The notes under the pieces were generated by a model. It did no database searches. It was not told the DNA's origin and saw nothing but the letters and a program-made list of their open reading frames with translations. The position numbers and the translations under genes are program-made. Shown here piece after piece: positions 1 to 7,509 of a DNA stretch of 64,000 bases. Source of the DNA: Flavobacterium salilacus subsp. salilacus (GTDB lineage: Bacteria > Bacteroidota > Bacteroidia > Flavobacteriales > Flavobacteriaceae); NCBI RefSeq assembly GCF_004634195.1, contig NZ_SKBP01000005.1, positions 124,001 through 188,000 of the forward strand, read 5' to 3'. Position 1 is the stretch's first letter. Each line of letters begins with the position of its first letter.

Positions 1-71
1 TTTTTTAAGTTAAAAACACGTATTGATAATGATTTTTATGAAAAGTAAATGGATAAAATATATTAGAATGT

Positions 72-99
72 AAAAAGCAGCCAATTTGACTGCTTTTTT
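72..99. terminator. Hairpin terminator
   Basis: AAAAAGCAG and CTGCTTTTTT form an inverted repeat around a short loop, with A and T tracts on either side, so it can act as an intrinsic terminator in both directions. It lies just beyond the stop codon of the minus-strand gene at 117 and probably also ends a plus-strand gene lying before the window. Confidence 0.7.
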
Positions 100-116
100 A
101 TTGACAAAAAAGTCGC

Positions 117-548
117 TTAATTAATTAATTTCACCAAGCCAGTTAGGAAAAAAGCTATAATAAAATGAGATATAAATAATTTTTTAGAGTTACTCTTTTT
201 TAAACTCAAAATATAATATGAAAAAATAAGGCTTACAATAATAATTATACTCCCTATTAAACCTATTGTATTATTATAAGTAAATACTAACAAAGCGATA
301 TAACCACATGATACACCCTTAATCAGATTAGATATAATAACAATCCCTTTTGATAATTCAGTATCGTCATTTTTAAGTACCTGAAATGGCACATAATAAA
401 AAGATAACATAACCAATACAATAAATGTCAATATACCCACCCAATTATACACGATATGTTCTATATACAAAAACACCAGTAATGATAGAATGGAAATCAA
501 TATGGGTAGGATTAAATATTTATTTCTTTCAAAAAAAACTGTATCCAT
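117..548 (-). CDS. Small multi-pass membrane protein, unknown function
   Basis: This 143-residue protein is strongly hydrophobic. Four or five membrane segments are visible, at about residues 12-30, 36-54, 70-90, 95-115 and 124-142, with short Lys/Asn-rich loops (for example around 117-123). It has no signal peptide or lipobox and no motif I recognise. It lies 24 bases after the end of the minus-strand lipoprotein gene upstream, so the two may be co-transcribed, and a hairpin terminator follows its stop codon. It could be a transporter fragment, an immunity-type protein or a membrane anchor; the sequence does not decide. Being a real gene is supported by its uninterrupted length and membrane-protein composition. 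Confidence 0.6.
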   Translation of the reverse strand: MDTVFFERNKYLILPILISILSLLVFLYIEHIVYNWVGILTFIVLVMLSFYYVPFQVLKNDDTELSKGIVIISNLIKGVSCGYIALLVFTYNNTIGLIGSIIIIVSLIFSYYILSLKKSNSKKLFISHFIIAFFLTGLVKLIN

Positions 549-572
549 AACTTAAAAATTTTTAATATATTT

Positions 573-1340
573 TTATTCTCCGTAATATCCTCGTCTTCTA
601 CAATCCCAACCACAAGATGCAGCAGTCCATAAAACATCCGCTCCAGGATTGAGAGCAAACTGAACCCAATCTACTACATTATAGTCCTCATATTCATTTC
701 TCATACACGCAACAACACAGTTTTCCCAAGCTGAAAGTGTTCTACCTTCACCTTCTTCATGATTGTGATTAATATCAGCATTGTGTATAAAAATTTGGAA
801 TTTAATTCTAGATATTGTAATAAGAAATTCACTCACTTTCGTTTGGTCTGGAAAATTATCAAATACGAAATTTTCATAAGCTATGACATAATCTACTGAA
901 GGAACAAAATTTAGCTTAAAGCTATCTAATAATGCAGTTTCATCAGAATTAAAATTATTTACATCGATAGGTTTTAATGTTTGAATTTTCCCATCTATGT
1001 ATGGCTTCAAATCATTCTCATAAGTTGCAGTGGAATCAGTAATGATTTGTTCTACATAGTTATCAATATCTTTATGAACAGCTAATATTGATTCGCCTTC
1101 ATAATCGTAATTGTTCTTTGAATTCCTAATATAATCTTCATTAAATACTATCGAGTCAGTATTTGACTTTAATTCAAATATTAAAGTATTTTCGCTCTTC
1201 AATTGAGATTCAAAAATTTGTAGCTTCTCTTTTAAGTTACTGTTGTTAGTTTCTGATACATAATTTTCATCTTTTGAGCAGGATACAATTAGTAGAGTTG
1301 TACTTAGAAAACCGATAATAAACAATCTTATTTTTTTCAT
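573..1340 (-). CDS. Putative lipoprotein with two C-terminal CxxxC motifs
   Basis: The reading frame is open from 1400, but the start is placed at the internal ATG at 1340 because the protein then begins with a normal lipoprotein signal: MKK, a hydrophobic stretch, then IVSCSKDE with the lipidated Cys at about residue 21. The mature part is acidic and Asn/Ser-rich, without a known domain. Near the C-terminus sit an HNHEE segment and two CxxxC motifs (CVVAC and CGWDC), about 35 residues apart, followed by a basic RRR tail; the cysteines could form disulphides or bind metal. No homologous family was recognised. The predicted location is a periplasm-facing or surface membrane anchor. Confidence 0.65.
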   Translation of the reverse strand: MKKIRLFIIGFLSTTLLIVSCSKDENYVSETNNSNLKEKLQIFESQLKSENTLIFELKSNTDSIVFNEDYIRNSKNNYDYEGESILAVHKDIDNYVEQIITDSTATYENDLKPYIDGKIQTLKPIDVNNFNSDETALLDSFKLNFVPSVDYVIAYENFVFDNFPDQTKVSEFLITISRIKFQIFIHNADINHNHEEGEGRTLSAWENCVVACMRNEYEDYNVVDWVQFALNPGADVLWTAASCGWDCRRRGYYGE

Positions 1341-1452
1341 TTTGTTTATAATTAATTTGTTGAATATAACAAACTTATATAAAATAAATTTTTCAAACAA
1401 TTTGACGTCTGTTAAAATTATTTTAAAAACAAAAAAAAATCGAATTTGTATA

Positions 1453-2922
1453 TTATTTCTGTTCAGCTAATACCTTATTGGGATCATACCCAAATAAGTG
1501 ATTTTTTTTAATAAGCTCGGCAATACCGGCAGGCAGCATATCTTCCCAACCTGTTTGTCCTTTACTTATCATTTTAAGTACTTCGCGTGAAAATATTTTA
1601 AGGTGACCTTCTTCCACACCCGGAATATCGATTACTTTACCATTAAACTTAAAGAATTTATACAACTCTTTCATTCGTGGGTGTACTTTAAGATTTTCAG
1701 AGGTTATAATAGTTCCGTCTTCATCTTCCATCGGGTATAAAAATACTTTAAGATCTCGGTAAAACAGTTTACCAAAAGCTTCCAGTATTCCTCCGCTTAG
1801 GTGTCGGTAATATTTTTCGTCAAATATGTCTATAAGGTTATTTACCCCCATAGCAAGCCCCATCCGGGCTTTTGTATAACTTGAAAAATATTCGACAACC
1901 TTATAGTATTCCTGAAAGTTAGATATCATAACTGTTTGTCCGAGAGAACAAAGTAACTCGGCTCTGTCCATAAAATCTCTTTCATCTATTTCACCTTCAG
2001 AGCGAAGGTTGGAAAGGGTAATTTCAAAAACCACCAGTGTTTTTTCTTTATCCACCCTGTTTTCTTCCAAAAACATTTCGTGCGATTTTTGGAGCATGTC
2101 AATGTTTACTTTGGTAACGGGACGGAAACTACCTCTAAGTGCGAGTATATTTTTTTTATATAAAATAGCAGCAGGCAAAACATTATTACCGTCAGGATTA
2201 AACATTACCGCATCAGTCATTCCGTTTTTAACCAATTGAAGACTCATCAGTCGGTTATCTACATTGGCAAAGCGAGGTCCTGAAAAGTTGATAGTATCTA
2301 TTTCGAGCTGGTCTTTATCTAAATTGTCGTATAAGTAACGCAGTAATTTTTTAGGATCGTTATATTTGTAAAAAGCTCCATAAATAAGATTTACCCCAAG
2401 TATGCCCAGCGTTTCCTGTTGCAGTCGGGCATCATTTTCTTTAAATCGTATGTGCAGCGTTATTTCGTTATAATCCTCATCAGGCTCTACCTGATATTTT
2501 ATACCTACCCAGCCATGACCTTTAAACTGTTTGGCAAAGTCGATAGTTGCTACAGTATTGGCATAGCTAAAAAACATTTTGCTGGGGTGTTTATCCCTTT
2601 TCAGTCTGTTTTCTATAATGCGTACCTCATGGGTAAGCATTTTTTTAAGGCGACTCTCAGTTACATACCTGCCATCATCTTCCACGCCATATATGGCATC
2701 ACTAAAATCTTTATCGTATGCCGACATAGCTTTGGCTATTGTGCCGGACGAGCCTCCTGCTCTGAAAAAATGACGTACAGTTTCCTGTCCTGCCCCTATT
2801 TCGGAAAAAGTACCGTAAACATTTTCATTAAGATTTATACGTAGCGCTTTATCTTTAGTGGAAGGAACATGTTCTATAATTTTATCCCCCTTTAGGGTTA
2901 TGTCTTGTTCGGTTAATTTCAT
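1453..2922 (-). CDS. Conserved 489-residue protein of unknown function
   Basis: This is a soluble 489-residue protein without signal peptide, membrane segment or lipobox. It has a GAGQE motif near residue 43 followed by an RAGGSSGTIAKAMSAYD segment, and the rest looks like a mixed alpha/beta enzyme. I believe close relatives are widespread in Flavobacteria and that some carry unreliable automatic names, but I cannot assign a reaction. The start ATG at 2922 is supported by a TAACTTTG promoter element at 2942-2949 on the same strand. It is divergent from the PhnP-like hydrolase gene and appears to be transcribed alone; the next gene downstream lies about 110 bases away. Confidence 0.8.
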   Translation of the reverse strand: MKLTEQDITLKGDKIIEHVPSTKDKALRINLNENVYGTFSEIGAGQETVRHFFRAGGSSGTIAKAMSAYDKDFSDAIYGVEDDGRYVTESRLKKMLTHEVRIIENRLKRDKHPSKMFFSYANTVATIDFAKQFKGHGWVGIKYQVEPDEDYNEITLHIRFKENDARLQQETLGILGVNLIYGAFYKYNDPKKLLRYLYDNLDKDQLEIDTINFSGPRFANVDNRLMSLQLVKNGMTDAVMFNPDGNNVLPAAILYKKNILALRGSFRPVTKVNIDMLQKSHEMFLEENRVDKEKTLVVFEITLSNLRSEGEIDERDFMDRAELLCSLGQTVMISNFQEYYKVVEYFSSYTKARMGLAMGVNNLIDIFDEKYYRHLSGGILEAFGKLFYRDLKVFLYPMEDEDGTIITSENLKVHPRMKELYKFFKFNGKVIDIPGVEEGHLKIFSREVLKMISKGQTGWEDMLPAGIAELIKKNHLFGYDPNKVLAEQK

Positions 2923-2941
2923 AGCGGTGACTGATATATTG

Positions 2942-2949
2942 CAAAGTTA
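2942..2949 (-). promoter_or_regulatory. TAnnTTTG promoter element (TAACTTTG)
   Basis: Reading the minus strand, TAACTTTG matches the Bacteroidota -7 consensus TAnnTTTG and lies 19 bases before the ATG at 2922. It forms half of a divergent promoter pair. Confidence 0.55.
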
Positions 2950-2982
2950 AAAATTCAGCCAGTTTAATAAAACAAATAATGT

Positions 2983-2990
2983 TATTTTTG
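2983..2990 (+). promoter_or_regulatory. TAnnTTTG promoter element (TATTTTTG)
   Basis: TATTTTTG lies 16 bases before the TTG start codon at 3007, predicting a leader of about 10 bases. It is the plus-strand half of the divergent pair in the 84-base gap. Confidence 0.55.
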
Positions 2991-3006
2991 TAAAAAATAA
3001 ACAATT

Positions 3007-3771
3007 TTGAAAGTTTGGTTTTTAGGAACAGGAACATCTCAAGGCATACCGGTTATAGGTTCAGACCATCCGGTATGCCTGAGCGATGACCCAAGGGATA
3101 AACGCCTTCGTGTTTCTGTATGGATACACTGGGAGAATTATTCTTACGTTATAGATTGCGGACCCGATTTCAGGCAACAAATGTTAGTATCAAAATGCCC
3201 GCAGGTAGATGGGATACTGTTTACACACGAGCATGCCGACCATACAGCAGGGTTGGATGATATAAGACCTTTTTTCTTTAAACAGGGTGATATACCAATT
3301 TATGGACACAAGAGAGTAATAGAAAGCCTGAAACGACGTTTCGATTATATTTTTGAAGAAGAAGATAAATATCCCGGAGCGCCATCAGTACACGCCATAG
3401 AGGTTAAAAATAATAAGCCTTTTACTGTGGGTAATAAAACAGCATACCCGTTTATGGCACTGCACGGCAGCCTGGAGGTATTTGGCTACAGGATAGAGGA
3501 CTTTGCTTATCTTACTGATGTTAAGACTATTGCGGATGAAGAAATTGCAAAAATAAAAGGAGTTAAAGTTATGGTAGTCAGCGCACTCAGGATAGCCTCG
3601 CATCCCACCCATTTTAACCTTGAAGAAGCTCTTGATTTTATTAAAAAAATACAGCCCGAAAGGGCTTACCTCACACACATCAGTCAGCATATGGGGTTTC
3701 ATGAAGCAGTGCAGCAACAATTGCCTGAAAATGTGTTTTTAGCTTATGATAATTTACAAATAACTATTTAA
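3007..3771 (+). CDS. Metallo-beta-lactamase-fold hydrolase, PhnP-like
   Basis: The 254-residue protein starts MKVWFLGTGTSQGIP, the first strand and loop typical of PhnP/RNase Z-like metallo-beta-lactamase hydrolases. The metal-binding motif HEHADH is at residues 74-79; further likely ligands are the Asp of YLTDV and the His in YLTHISQHMGF. Relatives act as phosphodiesterases (PhnP cleaves a cyclic ribose phosphate), but no phn genes lie nearby, so the substrate is open. The start codon is TTG: it directly precedes the conserved KVWFLGTGTS segment, no ATG is available, and a TATTTTTG promoter element lies 16 bases upstream. It is followed after 7 bases by a small membrane-anchored protein, suggesting co-transcription. 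Confidence 0.88.
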   Translation: MKVWFLGTGTSQGIPVIGSDHPVCLSDDPRDKRLRVSVWIHWENYSYVIDCGPDFRQQMLVSKCPQVDGILFTHEHADHTAGLDDIRPFFFKQGDIPIYGHKRVIESLKRRFDYIFEEEDKYPGAPSVHAIEVKNNKPFTVGNKTAYPFMALHGSLEVFGYRIEDFAYLTDVKTIADEEIAKIKGVKVMVVSALRIASHPTHFNLEEALDFIKKIQPERAYLTHISQHMGFHEAVQQQLPENVFLAYDNLQITI

Positions 3772-3778
3772 TATAATT

Positions 3779-4279
3779 ATGAAAAAGAATATCTTGTTAT
3801 ACCTGTTTATTTTTTCAGTATTGATAAATGTTTTTACCTATGTATATTTTACTAACAAACAAAAACATGATGCGGAAAAGGTTGATAATCTCAATGTAAG
3901 AGTAACATCATTAAAAGACAGCCTGGCAGTAACGACTGATTATTTACAAAGAGCTGATTATTTTTCTTTATCGCAAAATTTAAATGCCCGTAATTACTTT
4001 AGAGGACAAGATGCTGATGCTTTGGAGATAAAGGTTAGGGACGGTATTTATGAAAAAAATAAAAACCCTGAAGGAAACCCGCTCATACAATATCCGTCAT
4101 TAGATGACAACCCCTATAAGATTAATAAAATAAAAGTCATAAATAATCGTTGGATTATTGCTGATTTTACCAATGGTAAGTTGTGGGGTGAGGTGCTTAT
4201 TAAGTATTTTGTAGAAGATAACGGCGATATTACTTATGAAACTATGGAAGCACTACTGCACGTAAACAGCATGTATTAA
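3779..4279 (+). CDS. Membrane-anchored periplasmic protein, unknown function
   Basis: The 166-residue protein has one N-terminal hydrophobic segment (about residues 5-25, after MKKN) that is either an uncleaved anchor or a signal peptide. A short heptad-like stretch (residues 33-55, NLNVRVTSLKDSL) may form a coiled coil. The remainder is a small mixed domain ending in YETMEALLHVNSMY. No catalytic motif is seen. It begins 7 bases after the PhnP-like hydrolase gene and is followed 36 bases later by a lipoprotein gene, so the three probably share the promoter before 3007. I do not recognise the family. Confidence 0.7.
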   Translation: MKKNILLYLFIFSVLINVFTYVYFTNKQKHDAEKVDNLNVRVTSLKDSLAVTTDYLQRADYFSLSQNLNARNYFRGQDADALEIKVRDGIYEKNKNPEGNPLIQYPSLDDNPYKINKIKVINNRWIIADFTNGKLWGEVLIKYFVEDNGDITYETMEALLHVNSMY

Positions 4280-4315
4280 TATTTTTTGTACATTTAAAAT
4301 TCAATTTTTACCGAT

Positions 4316-4804
4316 ATGAAAAAGCTGTTTCCACTGGCAGTAATGCTCTTTTTTCTCGTTTCGTGCGAGCATATACTTAAAGATACCGAAAATAAAGAAA
4401 CCGTGGAGAAAGGCGACAAAAGGGTAATATTAGGTACTGATAAAGATGCCAATGGTTGTGTCACATCTGCAGGATACCGCTGGTCATCTATAAAAAATCA
4501 ATGCATACGCGTTTTTGAAGAAGGTTACCGCCTTAATATTGTTGCCGAACTGAAAAGTGAGGGTATATCTAAAAGTGCTTTTGTTATTTTTGAAGAAAAG
4601 GGTAACAGAGCCGAACTTTATTTGCCTAACGAAACTGCTGCTATACTACTGGAACGTGAAAAGGAGGGAAGCCCATATAAAAATAATGTATGGTTATTAC
4701 AGCTTAATAATGGTTACTCTCTCTTAAAAAATGGCGAACCACAGTATGCAGGAGCTGCTATAGAAGAGCAACAAATAACAGGGAGCGACATACAGGAACA
4801 GTAA
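4316..4804 (+). CDS. Putative lipoprotein, unknown function
   Basis: The 162-residue protein has a lipoprotein signal: MKK, a hydrophobic core and FLVSCEH with the lipidated Cys at residue 17. The mature part contains a segment with two cysteines (NGCVTSAGYRWSSIKNQC), then a small beta-rich domain ending in a Gln/Glu-rich tail. No enzyme motif is present. It is the third gene of the plus-strand group beginning at 3007 and faces the esterase gene tail to tail, with 30 bases between stop codons. Confidence 0.72.
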   Translation: MKKLFPLAVMLFFLVSCEHILKDTENKETVEKGDKRVILGTDKDANGCVTSAGYRWSSIKNQCIRVFEEGYRLNIVAELKSEGISKSAFVIFEEKGNRAELYLPNETAAILLEREKEGSPYKNNVWLLQLNNGYSLLKNGEPQYAGAAIEEQQITGSDIQEQ

Positions 4805-4834
4805 TATTCAAGTCGCAGTATTCAGTATACAATT

Positions 4835-5488
4835 TTACTGTTTATTTAGCCACGCAAGCATATCATAAAAATTTTGCGGCGTTACGCCATGACCTACAGG
4901 ATACTCCTGATATTCTGCTTCGATACCAAAACTTTTAACAAACTCCGGAGCTTTGCGTGCCCACTCTACAGGAATAACTTGATCTACACTGCCGTGTGAT
5001 ATAAAAAAACGTAGTTTATCTACTTCTTCTTTTTCAATAGTCTCGGTTATAATATCCTCATTAACGTAACCGCTAAGAGCAACAACACTTTTTATTTTTT
5101 CAGGATAAGTAAATGCTACGGCATAGCTTAATATACTGCCTTGGCTAAAGCCTATCAGGGTAATATTATCTTTATCTATTGGGTAAGTAGCTATAAGCTC
5201 ATCAATAAATTTTGCAATAAGGTCACGCGATTGTATTGCCTGTTCATTATCAGAAAATTTATTCATACCGGCATCAAAATTAATTGCATACCAAGCATTA
5301 CCATAAGGCGGCAGGGCATAAGGCGCTCTTGCCGAAACTATAAAATACTCATCGGGTAACTGCGGTGCAAACGAAAATAGGTCTTCCTCATTACTGCCAT
5401 AACCATGAAGCAGCAGTAATAAAGGGCTTTTCTCGGTTTTTACTTTTGGTTCTCGTACTACGTGGTATAGTGATAAATTTTGTTGCAT
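4835..5488 (-). CDS. Phospholipase/carboxylesterase-family alpha/beta hydrolase
   Basis: The 217-residue cytoplasmic protein is a compact alpha/beta hydrolase. A complete catalytic triad can be read: Ser115 in the nucleophile elbow GFSQG, Asp169 in SHGSVDQVIP and His200 in PVGHGVTP; the oxyanion loop is LLLLHGYGSNEEDL. This pattern and length match the carboxylesterase/lysophospholipase family (YpfH and acyl-thioesterase relatives). The exact ester substrate cannot be told. It is the last gene of a tight minus-strand operon: its ATG overlaps the stop codon of the DUF4870 gene by one base (TAATG), which suggests translational coupling. Confidence 0.88.
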   Translation of the reverse strand: MQQNLSLYHVVREPKVKTEKSPLLLLLHGYGSNEEDLFSFAPQLPDEYFIVSARAPYALPPYGNAWYAINFDAGMNKFSDNEQAIQSRDLIAKFIDELIATYPIDKDNITLIGFSQGSILSYAVAFTYPEKIKSVVALSGYVNEDIITETIEKEEVDKLRFFISHGSVDQVIPVEWARKAPEFVKSFGIEAEYQEYPVGHGVTPQNFYDMLAWLNKQ

Positions 5489-5808
5489 TATAAACTTTTA
5501 AATGTTTTTTGGAAGAAAGGTCCAAGTACAGGAATAAGATTCATTTGCCCTTGTACTGCACCTAAAAATCCGTATATCCATAATATAAAGAAAAAAATGT
5601 AAAAAGCAGAGGAAACCATCCAACTATCAAATAATCCTACCGGATATCCTAAAATGAAAAAAGTAAGGATAACCCCCAATGCCTGACGTATATGGAAAGA
5701 TGTAAAATAATTTTTCTTTTCGCTGTTCATTACCATTGCTATAATAGTACCAAATATAGTTATGTAGCTAACTATTGCCATAGTTTTTCCTTCTTCAACG
5801 GTATTCAT
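5488..5808 (-). CDS. DUF4870/Tic20-like small membrane protein
   Basis: The 106-residue protein begins MNTVEEGKTMAIVSYITIFGTIIAMVMN and contains the segment SFHIRQALG followed by hydrophobic helices, with three or four membrane segments in all. This arrangement matches the DUF4870 / Tic20-like family of small bacterial membrane proteins, whose role is unknown; homologues are sometimes labelled import components by analogy with chloroplast Tic20. It lies in an operon between a lipoprotein gene (one base apart) and the esterase gene (one base overlap). Confidence 0.78.
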   Translation of the reverse strand: MNTVEEGKTMAIVSYITIFGTIIAMVMNSEKKNYFTSFHIRQALGVILTFFILGYPVGLFDSWMVSSAFYIFFFILWIYGFLGAVQGQMNLIPVLGPFFQKTFKSL

Positions 5809-5809
5809 A

Positions 5810-6247
5810 TCAGTTAATTTTTATAGTGCTTTTTGATTCTATATCAGTTCTTGAGTCAAATACAACATCATAATAAGAAGCTTCACCAGCCTTACCGCTC
5901 ACTTCAATTTTTTGTCTGCCGTACTCTGCATCTCTTTTATCAAATACCTTAAAAGTAAGAGCTCCGTTAAAATCGTTTTCTGTAATTATATAAATTACCA
6001 ATATATTATTATTACCCGAGTCATCTTTTTTAAGATAATATTTACCGATGCTTATACCTTTATTTTTTAATTCGTCTGAAATTACAATTTTGCTGTCAAT
6101 AGTATTATCTACCCCTTCGCTAATGCCATTAATAAATTCTGTTGCGGTTTCGCCAACGGCTTCACCTCCTTTATTTACAGTATCTTTTGCTTTGTTACAG
6201 GAAACAGCAATCAGAGAAATTATTAATAGTTTGAGTAGCTTTCTCAT
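5810..6247 (-). CDS. Putative lipoprotein, unknown function
   Basis: The 145-residue protein has a lipoprotein signal: MRKLLKLLIISLIAVSC with the lipidated Cys at residue 17. A Gly/Asp/Asn-rich linker follows (VNKGGEAVGETATEFINGISEGVDNTIDSKI) and then a small beta-rich domain in which KYYLKKDD and LTFKVFDKRDAEYGR suggest an Ig-like or beta-sandwich fold. No catalytic residues stand out. It lies in the five-gene minus-strand operon, 4 bases after the dihydroorotase-like gene and one base before the DUF4870 gene. Confidence 0.75.
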   Translation of the reverse strand: MRKLLKLLIISLIAVSCNKAKDTVNKGGEAVGETATEFINGISEGVDNTIDSKIVISDELKNKGISIGKYYLKKDDSGNNNILVIYIITENDFNGALTFKVFDKRDAEYGRQKIEVSGKAGEASYYDVVFDSRTDIESKSTIKIN

Positions 6248-6251
6248 AATA

Positions 6252-7508
6252 TTATTTTTTCAGCATCAATTTTCCGTTATTACAGGTACCGTATGCTTTG
6301 CCCTGTAATTCCATACCTAAAAATGCCGAGTTTTTAGATTTAGAAAGTATATTCTGCTTCCCAAAAGTATATTTCACATCAGGGTTAAACAATGTAAACG
6401 ATGCGGGTTTGCCTTCGGCTATAACATGATCTTCTATCCCAAATAGCTTTTTACCTGCTGTAAGTTTTTTAATAACTGTTTCTAAGGGTAATACGGTAAG
6501 TAATGCCCCAAAAGCACTTTCTAATCCTATAGTCCCATCTTTCGCAAGGTCGAACTCCATTTTTTTATTCTCAATATCAATAGGGTTATGGTCTGATGTA
6601 ATGATGTCGATTGTACCATCAAGTACGCCTGCTATGAGTGCCTGTCTGTCAGCTTCAGGGCGCAGAGGAGGAGTTATCTTATAGCATGTATCAAAATCAG
6701 TCAATACCGCATCAGTCAGTACTAAATGGTGTACAGCTACACTACACGTTACATTAAGTCCTTTTACTTTAGCTTCCTTAATGAGTTGTACCGATTTGGC
6801 TGTAGATATAGTAGGTATATGCATTTTACCACCCGTATATTCCAGTAAAAATAAGTTGCGGGCTATTTGCAGTTCTTCGGCAAGTGCAGGAATGCCTTTC
6901 AATCCCAGCCTTGTACTTACTGTACCTTCATGTACAACTCCTTTTCCTTTTATTTTATCATCCTGTGCATAAGCAATTACCAAACCGTCAAAATCCTGTA
7001 CATATTGCAGTGCTATTTTTAGAATATTGGCATCCGCAACAGCTTTATTATAATCGCCAAAAGCTACCGCACCTGCATTTTTCATATCAAACAGTTCGGC
7101 TATATCATTTCCTACGCTGCCTTTGGTTAGTGCACCTATGGGATGTACTGATGTTGCTGTATTTGCCGCCTTTCCTGAAATGAAATGAATATCTGCCTGA
7201 GTATCGGCTATGGGGTTACCGTTGGGTTGTACTGCAACATTGGTAAACCCGCTTAAGGCTGCTGTATTTAAACCATTAGCAAGTGTTTCCCTGTCTTCAT
7301 ATCCGGGTTCGCCAAAACTTACTGAACTGTCAAACCAACCGCGTGAAATATGAAGGTTTTCCAGTTCAATAACTTCCATATGCGGTTCGGTAATACTATT
7401 GTGTCCTATTTGTGTTATAATGCCGGCTTCAACCTTTACATCAACTGTTTTGTTGTTGTATTGGCTGTGTTCATCTATTATAGTGGCATTTTTAAATAGT
7501 AGGTTCAT
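6252..7508 (-). CDS. Dihydroorotase-like amidohydrolase without the HxH metal site
   Basis: The 418-residue protein aligns by eye with class I dihydroorotases of the amidohydrolase superfamily: an N-terminal beta domain, a (beta/alpha)8 barrel (ALSGFTNVAVQPNGNP, TSDHNPIDIE, GLESAFGALLTVLP) and a C-terminal strand (LFNPDVKYTFGKQNILSKSKNSAF). However, the metal-binding motif normally written DxHxHxREPG reads D60-S-S-V-S-F-G-E-P-G, so both His ligands are Ser (62 and 64) and the substrate-binding Arg is Gly. The usual His of the VHxED and HVxHVST segments are also absent, while the late Asp (SDHNP) is kept. Family knowledge suggests a non-catalytic PyrC-type partner of aspartate carbamoyltransferase; that is inference. 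It is the second gene of the minus-strand operon, one base after the BatA-like gene. Confidence 0.85.
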   Translation of the reverse strand: MNLLFKNATIIDEHSQYNNKTVDVKVEAGIITQIGHNSITEPHMEVIELENLHISRGWFDSSVSFGEPGYEDRETLANGLNTAALSGFTNVAVQPNGNPIADTQADIHFISGKAANTATSVHPIGALTKGSVGNDIAELFDMKNAGAVAFGDYNKAVADANILKIALQYVQDFDGLVIAYAQDDKIKGKGVVHEGTVSTRLGLKGIPALAEELQIARNLFLLEYTGGKMHIPTISTAKSVQLIKEAKVKGLNVTCSVAVHHLVLTDAVLTDFDTCYKITPPLRPEADRQALIAGVLDGTIDIITSDHNPIDIENKKMEFDLAKDGTIGLESAFGALLTVLPLETVIKKLTAGKKLFGIEDHVIAEGKPASFTLFNPDVKYTFGKQNILSKSKNSAFLGMELQGKAYGTCNNGKLMLKK

Positions 7509-7509
7509 T

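Noticed and set aside
3007..3771. Phosphonate degradation gene phnP as part of a phn operon
   Set aside because: No other phn genes lie nearby; only the fold and metal motif are supported.
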